A stretch of 64,000 nucleotides of DNA. Source: GCA-003244245 sp049673305. GTDB taxonomy: Bacteria; Actinomycetota; Actinomycetes; Mycobacteriales; Pseudonocardiaceae. The notes under the pieces are model-generated. The model saw only the letters and a list, made by a program, of their open reading frames with translations. It was not told the origin of the DNA and ran no database searches. A program made the position numbers and the translations under genes. This document shows, piece after piece, positions 8,429-16,888 of this stretch. The stretch covers positions 1 through 64,000 of the forward strand of contig JBATXM010000198.1 of NCBI GenBank assembly GCA_049673305.1, written 5' to 3'. The stretch's first letter is position 1, and each line of letters opens with the position of its first letter.

Positions 8429-9186
8429 CCGGCGCAGGCGCGGGCCATGCCGTGGCGGTCTCCCCCCATCTGGACGACGCCGTGTTCTCCGCGGGCGGCA
8501 CGATCGCGGCGCTGGTCACTGCGGGGTGGACGGTTCACGTGATCACCGCCTTCACCGCCTCAGTACCCGATCCCTCACCATTCGCGCTGTCCACCCAACT
8601 CGACAAAGGCGTTCCGGCGGACGTCGACTACATGGCCCTGCGCCGAGCCGAGGACGCCGCCGCCTGCGCCGTGCTCGGTGCCCAGGCCATTCACCTGTCA
8701 CTACCCGAGGCCCCACACCGCCAGTACACCTCCGTGATCGATCTTTTCGCCGGGGTCCACCCCGACGACGATGTCGGCTTTGCTCTGCGCGAAGCACTGG
8801 AGCCACTGCTCATCGGCGCCGACCTCGTGCTCGCCCCGCAGGCCATCGGCGATCACGTCGACCACCGCATCGTCGCCGAGCTGATGGCCGTGCTGGCGCC
8901 GAGGGCGCTGTGGTGGCGTGACACGCCCTACGTCTTACGCCGCCCCGACGCCACACCGGCGACGGTCGTGCCTCGCGGCCCCCTGCACGCCATCGACATC
9001 AGCCCGTACCTCACCAACAAGATCACCGCTGTCGGCTGCTACGCTACCCAGCTCGGCTTTCAGTTCGGCGGCCCGGAGCACGTTGAGCCGCAGCTACGCG
9101 AGCTGGCCACGAACGAGGCTGCCCGCGCGAGCGCCGGGGTGCCCTGCGAGATCCTCACCGGCCCTGCCTGGCCGTGCCTGACCTAG
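8425..9186 (+). CDS. PIG-L/LmbE family deacetylase
   Basis: A 253-residue zinc-dependent N-deacetylase of the LmbE/PIG-L family, which includes MshB, BshB and GlcNAc-PI deacetylase. The hallmark PHLDDAVFSAGG (metal ligands His, Asp) is near residue 14 and the second metal motif, GDHVDHRIV, near 150. The GTG start is set by the GTGA overlap with the glycosyltransferase stop. It is the last gene of the cluster and converges with the CPBP gene, overlapping its end by 32 bp. Together with the GT4 it implies that an acetamido sugar is attached and then deacetylated to a free amine. Confidence 0.88.
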   Translation: MTGAGAGHAVAVSPHLDDAVFSAGGTIAALVTAGWTVHVITAFTASVPDPSPFALSTQLDKGVPADVDYMALRRAEDAAACAVLGAQAIHLSLPEAPHRQYTSVIDLFAGVHPDDDVGFALREALEPLLIGADLVLAPQAIGDHVDHRIVAELMAVLAPRALWWRDTPYVLRRPDATPATVVPRGPLHAIDISPYLTNKITAVGCYATQLGFQFGGPEHVEPQLRELATNEAARASAGVPCEILTGPAWPCLT

Positions 9187-9952
9187 CACCAGCAGGCCCA
9201 GGCCCCTGCTCACCTCCAGCGCCGAACAGCGGAGGCAAAAAGTGCACCATCAGTGCTGACCAGGTCAGGTGGGTCAGTATTGGCGCCTGAATGCCGCCGG
9301 TGGCCCGGCGCTGCAGGCCGAACAGCGTGCCCATCGCGGCCGAGGCAAGCACGAGCGCCGGGTTGCGCGTCGCGGTGGTGGCCAGCGAATACCCGGCGGT
9401 GGACAGGGTGACCGGGTGCCTGCCGCCGACTGCGGCGTACAGCGCGCCGCGGAAGAAAACCTCCTCAGCGGCGCCGTTGGCCAGGGTGGTGAGCAACACC
9501 AACGGCCTCGATCCCTGGTGGGCGTACTGCAAGACTCGTGAGATCGCTGTGTTCAGCACCGGAACGTGCCGGGCGACAAGCGCGCCCGCGTAGAACACCG
9601 CGAACGCGCTCACCCCGGTGAGCATCGGGGTGAGCACCGGGCGGCGCAGGGGGTGGTTGGCTTGCTGGATCCAGCCCAGGTGCAGCGGACCCGCCCTCAG
9701 CCCGCCCGCGATCCAGGTCGCCGCCACGCTGAGGGTCAGGACGTAGAACTGTGGGGAGCCGGGTTTCGTCGACAGAGACCTGCCCAGCAGCCCTGCGCCG
9801 GCCAACGACACCCCGGCCACGACCCGGCGACGATGGCGCAGCACGGTGTCGGACTCGCCACTGTCCCCGGGGCTCTCATCCATCAATGCGGACGGCAGCG
9901 CTGCCACCAGCCGGTCCCAGCGCCGTCGCCACTTCCGCGCGGCGCTTGTCAC
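9155..9952 (-). CDS. CPBP-type intramembrane metalloprotease
   Basis: A 265-residue integral membrane protein of the CPBP (CAAX protease/Abi) family. After a charged N-terminus come several hydrophobic segments. Motif 1 is AAEEVFFRGALY (paired glutamates plus Arg) and the later His motif is IQAPILTHLTWS. The GTG start overlaps the stop of the upstream NAD(P)-binding gene by four bases (GTGA), so the two form an operon. Substrate is unknown; family members process prenylated peptides or act in bacteriocin immunity and signalling. Confidence 0.75.
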   Translation of the reverse strand: MTSAARKWRRRWDRLVAALPSALMDESPGDSGESDTVLRHRRRVVAGVSLAGAGLLGRSLSTKPGSPQFYVLTLSVAATWIAGGLRAGPLHLGWIQQANHPLRRPVLTPMLTGVSAFAVFYAGALVARHVPVLNTAISRVLQYAHQGSRPLVLLTTLANGAAEEVFFRGALYAAVGGRHPVTLSTAGYSLATTATRNPALVLASAAMGTLFGLQRRATGGIQAPILTHLTWSALMVHFLPPLFGAGGEQGPGPAGARSGTARQGR

Positions 9953-10845
9953 GACGCCCGCTGCGCCTTGGCCCGCTCACCGAGGGCTTGGAGTACGGCG
10001 CTGTCGTAGTCCATGGGCTCGAAGGGGATCAGCCGCCGGATGCTGTTCTCGCGCACCACCATCTCGTTGGTCATCGAGTCGATCAGCGAGCGGCCGGTCT
10101 GTGCGTTCACATCGGTGACCAGCGACAACCACAGCGATGAGAGCTGCGGCGAGAGCAGGGGCACGGGCACCACCAGCAGTGGCCGGCCTTGGATCGCGGC
10201 GACCCGACGCATCATGTCCACATACGCCAGAACGTCCGGTCCACCGATGTCAAAGGCGCGTGCGGCCGCTTCGGGAACCTCGAGCACACCGACGAGGTAG
10301 CGCACCACGTCGGCCACCGCTATCGGCTGGGTTCGGGTCTGAACCCAGCACGGCGTGACCATGATCGGCAGGTGCTCCACCAGCTGACGGGTTATCTCCC
10401 AGGAGATGCCGCCGTGGCCCACGATGATCCCGGCCCGCAGGGTGGTGACCGGCACGCCACCGGACCCAAGCAGCTTCTCCACCTCGCGGCGGCTGCGCAG
10501 GTGGGCGGACAGGTCGTCGGCGTCGTCGCCCAGTCCCCCCAAATAGATGATCCGGCGCAGCCCCGCCTCGGCCGCGGCGCCGGCAAACATGCGCGCCGCC
10601 TCGGCGTCGCGCTGCTCGAAGTCAGCGTCATCAAGGGAGTGCACAAGATAGTAAGCGACATCACAACCAGCGAGGGCGACGCTCAGCGAATCGGCGTCAC
10701 GCACATCGCCGCGCACCGCCTCGCCCACTCCGTGGTATGACTCGGGACGCCGTGTCATCGCCCGCACCACGTGACCCGCCTCCGCCAACGCGGGACACAA
10801 CCGTCTGCCAACAAACCCGGATGAGCCAGCCACCAGCACCTTCAT
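9949..10845 (-). CDS. NAD(P)H-binding SDR/NmrA-type protein
   Basis: A 298-residue extended short-chain dehydrogenase-like protein. It begins MKVLVAGSSGFVGRRLCPAL with the GxxGxxG nucleotide motif, followed by RGDVRDADSLSVAL and YYLVHSLDD. It resembles the actinobacterial NAD(P)H-binding proteins related to complex I NDUFA9 and NmrA. The internal Met at 10845 is chosen because the Rossmann strand starts there; the 27 upstream codons are not conserved in style. Enzymatic substrate is unknown. It lies upstream of, and is coupled to, the CPBP gene. Confidence 0.78.
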   Translation of the reverse strand: MKVLVAGSSGFVGRRLCPALAEAGHVVRAMTRRPESYHGVGEAVRGDVRDADSLSVALAGCDVAYYLVHSLDDADFEQRDAEAARMFAGAAAEAGLRRIIYLGGLGDDADDLSAHLRSRREVEKLLGSGGVPVTTLRAGIIVGHGGISWEITRQLVEHLPIMVTPCWVQTRTQPIAVADVVRYLVGVLEVPEAAARAFDIGGPDVLAYVDMMRRVAAIQGRPLLVVPVPLLSPQLSSLWLSLVTDVNAQTGRSLIDSMTNEMVVRENSIRRLIPFEPMDYDSAVLQALGERAKAQRAS

Positions 10846-10929
10846 GAGTGAACCCTCCCCTACGAGCACGACACGCGCGACCGCAGCCACCAGCACATCA
10901 CGGCATCCGCGCTCCATTCCAGGCATGTA

Positions 10930-11460
10930 TCAGTGCGAAGTCCCCAGGGGAACCTGTAACTGTTGACCGGGCGTAATGGCGGAGCCCATGATGCCGTTCA
11001 GCTGCCGGATCCGCTCCACCACCGCACTCTCGTCAGACTGAGGCGCCACCCGGCGCGCCAGGTCCCACAGGGTCTCGCCGGCACCCACTCGGATCACCGC
11101 CGTCTGCGCCGGGATTCCCGGGCTTGCGCCCGGCCCACCCCAGCCCGGCCCGATCCAGCCAAGGCCACCGACCACGGCCAGCGTCACTGTGACGGCCGCA
11201 ACCACCCGCCTCACCCGGCCGGACCGCAATGCGGATGGGTGCCCTGCCTGCGCCTCACTCACCGCCGGAGCCAGCACCCGCCCTTGCGCCGAACATGCCA
11301 GACGCCGCTCCCGTACCGGAGCAACGCAAGGCGGCACGGGTACGGGAGGTGCCGGAAGCGACCGGGTAGACGCCGCTAGCCGGACCGGCCCGACGTCGTT
11401 CGGCATGACCTTCACACGACGTGCCGAGGGCGAACCGCCCAACTGTGCTGGTGCCGTCAT
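10930..11460 (-). CDS. LysM membrane protein, ChiZ/DivS-like SOS division factor
   Basis: A 176-residue protein: about 75 proline- and arginine-rich residues, one membrane helix (VRRVVAAVTVTLAVVGGLGW), then a C-terminal LysM peptidoglycan-binding domain, IRVGAGETLWDLARRV to TPGQQLQVPLG. Position and architecture match M. tuberculosis Rv2719c (ChiZ), and resemble C. glutamicum DivS in position. Both are DNA-damage-induced proteins encoded next to lexA that delay cell division. Here it is also divergent from lexA, with a perfect LexA box about 25 bp upstream of its start. SOS induction of a division brake is therefore a strong inference. Confidence 0.82.
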   Translation of the reverse strand: MTAPAQLGGSPSARRVKVMPNDVGPVRLAASTRSLPAPPVPVPPCVAPVRERRLACSAQGRVLAPAVSEAQAGHPSALRSGRVRRVVAAVTVTLAVVGGLGWIGPGWGGPGASPGIPAQTAVIRVGAGETLWDLARRVAPQSDESAVVERIRQLNGIMGSAITPGQQLQVPLGTSH

Positions 11461-11484
11461 CGAGACTCCTCATCGCGGATACCA

Positions 11485-11500
11485 TCGAACCCAGGTTCGA
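11485..11500. promoter_or_regulatory. LexA box 1, perfect palindrome
   Basis: TCGAACCCAGGTTCGA is a perfect 16-bp palindrome matching the actinobacterial SOS operator GAAC-N4-GTTC. It lies 25 bp upstream of the LysM gene start and directly adjoins another GAAC half-site at 11503-11506. Confidence 0.85.
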
Positions 11501-11564
11501 TCGAACTACTGTGCGGTGTCTATCACGGCACCCCGACAAAATCGGTGACTGTACGGCGTGTTGT

Positions 11565-11580
11565 TCGAACGGATGTTTGA
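11565..11580. promoter_or_regulatory. LexA box 2, one mismatch
   Basis: TCGAACGGATGTTTGA fits the SOS consensus with a single change in the right half (GTTT for GTTC). It lies about 90 bp upstream of lexA, as expected for autoregulation. Confidence 0.75.
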
Positions 11581-11612
11581 TCTTTGGTGCGACGGTGGCT
11601 AGCGTCAGCATC

Positions 11613-11705
11613 ATGACGGACCGTGCCGATCCGAGCGCGGTCACGTCACTTCGCCAACTCGAGGAGGAGCGTTGGGATCACAGCGGAACGACGAGCCGGA
11701 CGTAG
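11613..11705 (+). other. Possible upstream ORF overlapping lexA
   Basis: An ATG at 11613 opens a 30-codon frame (MTDRADPSAVTSLRQLEEER and ten more) that stops inside lexA at 11705. It has no clear ribosome-binding site and no recognised homologue. It could be a translational leader for the TTG-initiated lexA, or chance. Confidence 0.2.
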
Positions 11706-12358
11706 CCGGTTCCGGAGGCAACGACAGCCTCACGCCGCGCCAGCGACGGGTTCTCGAAGTGATCCGAGAGTGGGTGGAGCGGTTCGGCTACCCGCCAAGC
11801 GTGCGGGAGATCGGCGAGGCGGTCGGGCTCACCTCGACCTCGTCGGTCGCACACCAGCTGCGCGCCCTGGAACGCAAGGGATACCTACGCCGCGACCCCA
11901 ACCGGCCGCGCGCGGTGGGTATCCGGCCCGCCGACAGTGCGCCTGCGACCTCGGAGGCCCTGAGCGAAGAGCCAGCGAGGCCTACCCCCGTTTTCGTCCC
12001 CGTGGTCGGCCGGATCGCGGCGGGCGGTCCGGTGCTCGCGGAGCAGGCCGTCGAGGACGTCTTTCCGCTGCCCCGAGAAATCGTCGGTACGGGGTCGCTG
12101 TTCCTGCTGCGGGTCGTGGGTGATTCCATGGTCGAAGCGGCGATCACCGACGGAGACTGGGTGGTCGTCCGCCAACAACCCAGCGCGGACAACGGGGACA
12201 TCGTTGCTGCCATGATCGATGGTGAGGCGACCGTGAAGACGTTCAAGCGCCGTGACGGGCACGTCTGGCTACTCCCCCACAACCCGGCCTACGAAGCGAT
12301 CCCCGGCGACGAGGCGACCGTCCTTGGCCGGGTGGTGGCGGTGCTGCGACGGCTGTAA
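11672..12358 (+). CDS. lexA: SOS repressor LexA
   Basis: A 228-residue LexA. The winged-helix DNA-binding domain is LTPRQRRVLEVIREWVERFG followed by REIGEAVGLTSTSSVAHQL. The autocleavage bond is Ala117-Gly118 in GRIAAGG, and the catalytic pair is Ser152 (VVGDSMVEA) and Lys189 (ATVKTFKR). The frame starts at TTG 11672, preceded by a strong GAGGAGG; no in-frame ATG or GTG exists before the homology. It represses DNA-damage genes and cleaves itself on contact with the RecA filament. Boxes at 11485 and 11565 point to self-control and control of the divergent LysM gene. Confidence 0.96.
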   Translation: MGSQRNDEPDVAGSGGNDSLTPRQRRVLEVIREWVERFGYPPSVREIGEAVGLTSTSSVAHQLRALERKGYLRRDPNRPRAVGIRPADSAPATSEALSEEPARPTPVFVPVVGRIAAGGPVLAEQAVEDVFPLPREIVGTGSLFLLRVVGDSMVEAAITDGDWVVVRQQPSADNGDIVAAMIDGEATVKTFKRRDGHVWLLPHNPAYEAIPGDEATVLGRVVAVLRRL

Positions 12359-12379
12359 GGCGCCAGTGCCGCGCCAGCG

Positions 12380-13807
12380 TCAGGCCTTGACCGCATATGC
12401 GGCTAGCGCACCGGCGAGGTCCAGCCGGACTCGGGCCCGCAGCCACGTGCCGTCTTCGGTGTGGTCGGTAGCCAGCATCTCCCCCTCGGCGTGCACCCGG
12501 GCGACCAAGGCCCCCTCGGTCCACGGCAGCAGTGCCTCAACGTCAACCAACGGTTGCGGCAACGCGTCGGCGATCCGCCGGACCAGGCCGGTCATGCCGG
12601 CACCGGTGTGCGCTGAGACGAACGACGCGTTCGGCAGCACGTGGCGCAGCCGCGACAGCACGAGCTGATCGGCAGAGTCGATCTTGTTTACCACGATCAG
12701 CTCGGGCGGCATCGGCGTCTGGAGTCCCTCGATGATCTCAGCGAGAACCTCGCGCACCGCCTCCACCTGCCGCTCGGGCATCGGATCAGCGCCGTCCACC
12801 ACATGCACCAGCAGATCCGCGTCGGCTGTCTCCTCCAACGTGGAGCGAAACGCCTCCACCAACTGATGCGGCAGGTGGCGGACGAAACCGACGGTGTCGG
12901 TCAGCGTGTAGTGCTGCCCTTGTGGCGTGGTGGCCCGGCGGGTGGTGGGGTCCAAGGTGGCGAACAGGGCATCCTGTACCAGCACCTCGGCCCCGGTGAT
13001 CACATTGAGCAGGCTGGACTTGCCCGCGTTGGTGTAACCGACAATGGCCACGTTGGGCACCTCGTTGGCGCGCCTGCGGCCCCGCTTGGTGTCGCGAACC
13101 GTGCGCATCGCGGCGATCTCACGGCGCAGCTTGGCGAGCCGACGGTGAATGCGCCGCCGGTCGGTCTCCAGCTTGGTCTCCCCGGGGCCACGCGTCCCCA
13201 CTCCCCCGCTGGCCCCACCGCCAGCGCCACCGGCCTGCCGGGACAGCGACTCACCCCAGCCACGCAGCCGCGGCAGGAAGTAACTCAACTGGGCCAGCTC
13301 GACCTGTGCCTTGCCCTCCCGAGAGCGGGCATGCTGAGCGAAGATATCCAGGATCAGCGCGGTCCTGTCGATGACCTTGACCTTCAGCTTGTCCTCCAGC
13401 TGCCGCAGCTGGCCGGGGGTGAGCTCGCCATCGCAGATCACGGTGTCTGCCGAGGTACCGAGGACGATCTCGCGCAGCTCGAGGATCTTGCCGGAACCGA
13501 TGTACGTTGCGGGGTCAGGGCGTTCGCGGCGCTGGCGCAACGCATCGAGCACCAGCGACCCGGCCGTCTCGGCCAGCCGGGCCAGCTCGGCTAGCGACGC
13601 GTCGGCCTCAGCCGAGGAGCCCTGTGCCCACACCCCGACGAGCACCACGCGCTCCAGGCGCAGCTGCCGGTACTCGACCTCGGTGACATCAGCGATCTCG
13701 GTGGACAGTCCCGGCACGCGACGCAGCGCGGAACGCTCCTCAAGGTCAAGCTCGCCTCGGGTGCTCGGACCGGGACCATGGGAGGGGAAAATCGGTGAGG
13801 TTGTCAT
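12380..13807 (-). CDS. hflX: Ribosome-associated GTPase HflX
   Basis: A 475-residue HflX. The N-terminal domain carries DPATYIGSGKILELREIV, followed by a glycine-rich stretch GGAGGGASGGVGTRGPGETK and the basic linker. The GTPase domain has G1 GYTNAGKSSLLN, G3 DTVGFVRHLP and G4 VVNKIDSAD. HflX splits or rescues stalled 70S ribosomes under stress. The ATG at 13807 (MTTSPIFPSHG) is preferred to one 20 codons upstream because GAGAGG stands before it and the start then falls just after dapF. It is the last gene of a dapF-hflX pair. Confidence 0.93.
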   Translation of the reverse strand: MTTSPIFPSHGPGPSTRGELDLEERSALRRVPGLSTEIADVTEVEYRQLRLERVVLVGVWAQGSSAEADASLAELARLAETAGSLVLDALRQRRERPDPATYIGSGKILELREIVLGTSADTVICDGELTPGQLRQLEDKLKVKVIDRTALILDIFAQHARSREGKAQVELAQLSYFLPRLRGWGESLSRQAGGAGGGASGGVGTRGPGETKLETDRRRIHRRLAKLRREIAAMRTVRDTKRGRRRANEVPNVAIVGYTNAGKSSLLNVITGAEVLVQDALFATLDPTTRRATTPQGQHYTLTDTVGFVRHLPHQLVEAFRSTLEETADADLLVHVVDGADPMPERQVEAVREVLAEIIEGLQTPMPPELIVVNKIDSADQLVLSRLRHVLPNASFVSAHTGAGMTGLVRRIADALPQPLVDVEALLPWTEGALVARVHAEGEMLATDHTEDGTWLRARVRLDLAGALAAYAVKA

Positions 13808-13827
13808 ACGCCTCTCATCGTGCCACT

Positions 13828-14667
13828 TCAGTGTGCCGCCCACCACTCGAAAGCTAACCGGCCCCACGCGACGAGCACCGCTGGCCCGGTCAGCGTGCTA
13901 CCGTCCTTGGTGATCACCACGTGCAGGCGGCCTCCGGGCGCCTGCACGGTGGCTTCGCCGATGTCCCGGCCCTGAGCCTCCAACGCCGCGGCCACCACGG
14001 CCACCGTTCCGGTGCCGCATGAGCGGGTCTCCCCCACGCCCCGCTCATGCACCCGCATCCACAGTTCTCCCGCGCAGCGCTCGTTGACGAACTCGACGTT
14101 GACGCCGTGCGGAAAGGCTCCGGGGTCGTGTCCCGGCGGCACAGCGAGGTCCAATTGTTCCACCGGGATCTCGGTCAGGCAGACCAGATGGGGATTGCCG
14201 ACATCCACCACGAGCCCGCTGAACGCCACACCCTCGACGGTCACCGTGGACGTGCCGTAGCACCGGACCCGTCCCATCTCGACCGTCACCGAGCCGTCGT
14301 CGTTGCCTCGCACGGCGCGCGAGCCGGACCTGCTGCCGATCCGGAATTCGGGATCGGCAACCAGCCTGGCATCAATCAGGTATCGGGTGAAGACCCGCAT
14401 CCCGTTGCCGCACAGCTCGGCGAGGGAACCGTCCGCATTGTGGTAGTCCATGAACCAGTCCTCGGATGATGTGCCCGGCGGCGCGTCAGATACCAGCGCA
14501 CCTGGTACCGCCCGCAGCACACCGTCGGCTCCCAGTCCGCAGTGCCGGTCGCACAGGGCGCGCACCCGGGATGGTGTCAGCTCCAGCCTGCCGGTGGGGT
14601 CGGGCAGTAGAACGAAGTCGTTCTCTGTCCCGTGTCCTTTGAGGAACTCGATGCCTTGCTCCATCAT
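13828..14667 (-). CDS. dapF: Diaminopimelate epimerase
   Basis: A 279-residue PLP-independent epimerase converting LL- to meso-diaminopimelate for peptidoglycan and lysine. The two catalytic cysteines are in LAELCGNGMRVF and TRSCGTGTVAVV. The N-terminus FLKGHGTENDFVLLPD is typical. It is eight bases downstream of miaA on the same strand and twenty bases before hflX, the conserved order of this region in actinobacteria. The first two codons are both ATG, so the true start may be one codon later. Confidence 0.95.
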   Translation of the reverse strand: MMEQGIEFLKGHGTENDFVLLPDPTGRLELTPSRVRALCDRHCGLGADGVLRAVPGALVSDAPPGTSSEDWFMDYHNADGSLAELCGNGMRVFTRYLIDARLVADPEFRIGSRSGSRAVRGNDDGSVTVEMGRVRCYGTSTVTVEGVAFSGLVVDVGNPHLVCLTEIPVEQLDLAVPPGHDPGAFPHGVNVEFVNERCAGELWMRVHERGVGETRSCGTGTVAVVAAALEAQGRDIGEATVQAPGGRLHVVITKDGSTLTGPAVLVAWGRLAFEWWAAH

Positions 14668-14675
14668 TGATGAGC

Positions 14676-15593
14676 CTATCGGTCCACCGTCAGCGTGAGC
14701 GCGGCGTCAAGCAGGTGAGGGTGCTGGGAGTCCAACCACCTGATCCGGCCGTCCCGCCGAAACCAGCTGCGCTGCCTGCGGATGAAGCGTCGGGTCGCCT
14801 GAGCGGTCGGGCTAGCGGCACCCGCTGGATCGACGCCCGCATCCAGTGCGGCGATGACCTGCTGGTAGCCCAGTGCCCGGGACGCCGTCCGTCCCTCCCG
14901 CAGGCCGAGCGACAGCAGTTCGTGGATTTCCTCGACCAGTCCGTCGCTGAACATCCGCCCCACCCGGGCATCAACCCGCGCGTCGAGGACCTCGGGATCG
15001 GTATCCAATCCGATGATCACCGCGCGGTAGCGCGCCGGACTAGGCGGTGGTAGCGCCGCCGCGAACGGGCGCCCGGTGAGCTGGATAACCTCCAGCGCCC
15101 GCACCAGCCGGCGCCCGTTGCTCGGCAGGATCCGGCCGGCCGCCACCGGGTCAAGCCGATGCAACCGGCGATGCAGTGCCGGCGCTCCCTGCTCGGCCAG
15201 CTCGGACTCAAGCTGGGCTCGTACTTCGGGGGCGGTGCCCGGGAAGTCCAGGTCATCCAGCAGCGCCTGAACGTAGAGCCCGGAACCCCCGGTGATCACG
15301 GGCACCCGGCGCTGGGCAAGCAATTCCTCCACGATGCGACGGGCCGCACGTTGGTAGACCGCAACTGAGGCGGTCTCGGTGACGTCGAGGATGTCGAGTA
15401 GATGGTGGCGCACCCCGCACCGCCTGGCGAGCGGCAGCTTCGCGGTGCCGATGTCCATGCCCCGATACAGCTGCATCGCGTCGGCGTTGACCACCTCGCC
15501 ACCCAGGCTACGGGCCAGCTCGACCGCGAGGTCGGACTTGCCAGTGGCGGTCGGGCCAACCACCGCGACCGCCCGGGGACTCATGAAACTCAT
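14676..15593 (-). CDS. miaA: tRNA dimethylallyltransferase
   Basis: A 305-residue enzyme that adds a dimethylallyl group to A37 of tRNAs reading U-starting codons, the substrate for MiaB encoded nearby. The P-loop is GPTATGKSDLA, followed by NADAMQLYRGMDIGTAKL and later ITGGSGLYVQALL. Two ATGs (15593 and 15584) could serve; the upstream one is used. The open frame continues upstream of it with unrelated sequence, which I exclude. Confidence 0.95.
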   Translation of the reverse strand: MSFMSPRAVAVVGPTATGKSDLAVELARSLGGEVVNADAMQLYRGMDIGTAKLPLARRCGVRHHLLDILDVTETASVAVYQRAARRIVEELLAQRRVPVITGGSGLYVQALLDDLDFPGTAPEVRAQLESELAEQGAPALHRRLHRLDPVAAGRILPSNGRRLVRALEVIQLTGRPFAAALPPPSPARYRAVIIGLDTDPEVLDARVDARVGRMFSDGLVEEIHELLSLGLREGRTASRALGYQQVIAALDAGVDPAGAASPTAQATRRFIRRQRSWFRRDGRIRWLDSQHPHLLDAALTLTVDR

Positions 15594-15710
15594 GAGGGGT
15601 CCACTTGCGGCACCGGGATCGGTGGATGTGATACCACCATCACGCGTACGATCACCGCTGCAGGTTAGTGCCACTTCGCGGCGGCGGGCACGAGGTCGAG
15701 GAAGGCCGGC

Positions 15711-16877
15711 ATGACCGAACACAATCACACCGAACAACATCTGGAGACCGGCGAGCACTGCGGTCCTCGAACTGCGGTGTCTGTCTCGCGCGCCTGCCGG
15801 GATCCGCAGCGCTGGGGGCGAGTAGCTCAGGACGGCACGGTGTACACCCACACCGCTGAGGGTGAACGAGCCGTCGGTTCGTGGCAGGCCGGCACAGCGC
15901 AGGAGGGTCTGGCGCACTTCGCCCGCCGCTTCGACGACCTGCTTACCGAAGCCGAACTGCTCCAGGCCCGGCTCATCTCCGGAGTAGGCGACCCTCGGCA
16001 GGCGCTGCCCCGGATCCGCACCCTGCGCGATGAGCTCGCCGAACCGACCGTTGTGGGTGACGTGGTCGGCCTCACCGCTTTCCTGGACCACCTACAACGC
16101 CACGCCGAGCAATCTCTCGCTAGCGCTAAGGCGGCCCGGGAACAGGCCAGGGCGCGCACAATCGCCCGCAAACAGGCACTGGCGGAGGAGGCCGAGCGGA
16201 TCGGTGCCGAGTCGACCCAGTGGAAGGCCGACGGCGACCGGCTGCACACCATCCTGGATGAGTGGAAGACAATCAAGGGCGTAGATCGGAAGATCGACGA
16301 GGCATTGTGGCGCCGTTTCTCCAAAGCCCGGGATGCCTTCACCAGACGTCGCGGCGCGCATTTCGCCGAGCTCGACCGGCAGCGCGTCGGGGCTCGGAAT
16401 CGTAAAGAAGAGCTAGTCGTCGAGGCCGAGCAGCTGGCCGACTCCACTGATTGGGGTGCCACCGCGAGTCGCTTCCGAAGCCTGATGGCGGAGTGGAAAG
16501 CAGCGGGGCGCGCGTCCAAGGAAGCCGACGACACCTTATGGCAGCGGTTCCGCGCCGCCCAGGAACGCTTCTTCAGCCGCCGCGCCGCCGCCTTCTCCGC
16601 ACGGGACTCGGAGTCGGCGCAGAACGTGAAGCGCAAGGAGGAACCGGTGGCCGTCGAGGAGCGAGTCCGCTCGGCCACCACCGCGCAACGGCGCCACGCC
16701 GATCCCGAGTCCGAGGCTCGGGTGGCCCAGTTCCGGGAGCGGGTGGAGCAGTACGAGGCCCGAGCGGCGAAGGCCCGCACCGCCGGGGATGACGGTCGGG
16801 CTACCGAGGCGCAGGCCCAGGCTGATCAGTGGCGCGAGTGGCTAGCCGCCGCCGAACGGGCGGCCACCAGCCGCTGA
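15711..16877 (+). CDS. DUF349 domain-containing protein
   Basis: A 388-residue, largely helical protein with repeated DUF349 units. Each has a pattern like WKTIKGVDRKIDEALWRRF and WKAAGRASKEADDTLWQRF, in which a Trp-Lys start is followed by an LWxRF helix end. Long charged helices in the C-terminal half suggest coiled coil. It matches M. tuberculosis Rv2731, in the same place between miaA and miaB. The molecular function is not established; it is divergent from miaA and converges with the Rv2732c-like gene. Confidence 0.88.
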   Translation: MTEHNHTEQHLETGEHCGPRTAVSVSRACRDPQRWGRVAQDGTVYTHTAEGERAVGSWQAGTAQEGLAHFARRFDDLLTEAELLQARLISGVGDPRQALPRIRTLRDELAEPTVVGDVVGLTAFLDHLQRHAEQSLASAKAAREQARARTIARKQALAEEAERIGAESTQWKADGDRLHTILDEWKTIKGVDRKIDEALWRRFSKARDAFTRRRGAHFAELDRQRVGARNRKEELVVEAEQLADSTDWGATASRFRSLMAEWKAAGRASKEADDTLWQRFRAAQERFFSRRAAAFSARDSESAQNVKRKEEPVAVEERVRSATTAQRRHADPESEARVAQFRERVEQYEARAAKARTAGDDGRATEAQAQADQWREWLAAAERAATSR

Positions 16878-16888
16878 AAAAGACTCTG

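Noticed and set aside
4364..9186. Identification of the cluster as ebo or as mycothiol synthesis
   Set aside because: Only an eboE-like barrel fits ebo; UbiA, TatD and sugar-phosphate cyclase genes are missing. GT4 and PIG-L are not close enough by eye to MshA/MshB to use those names.
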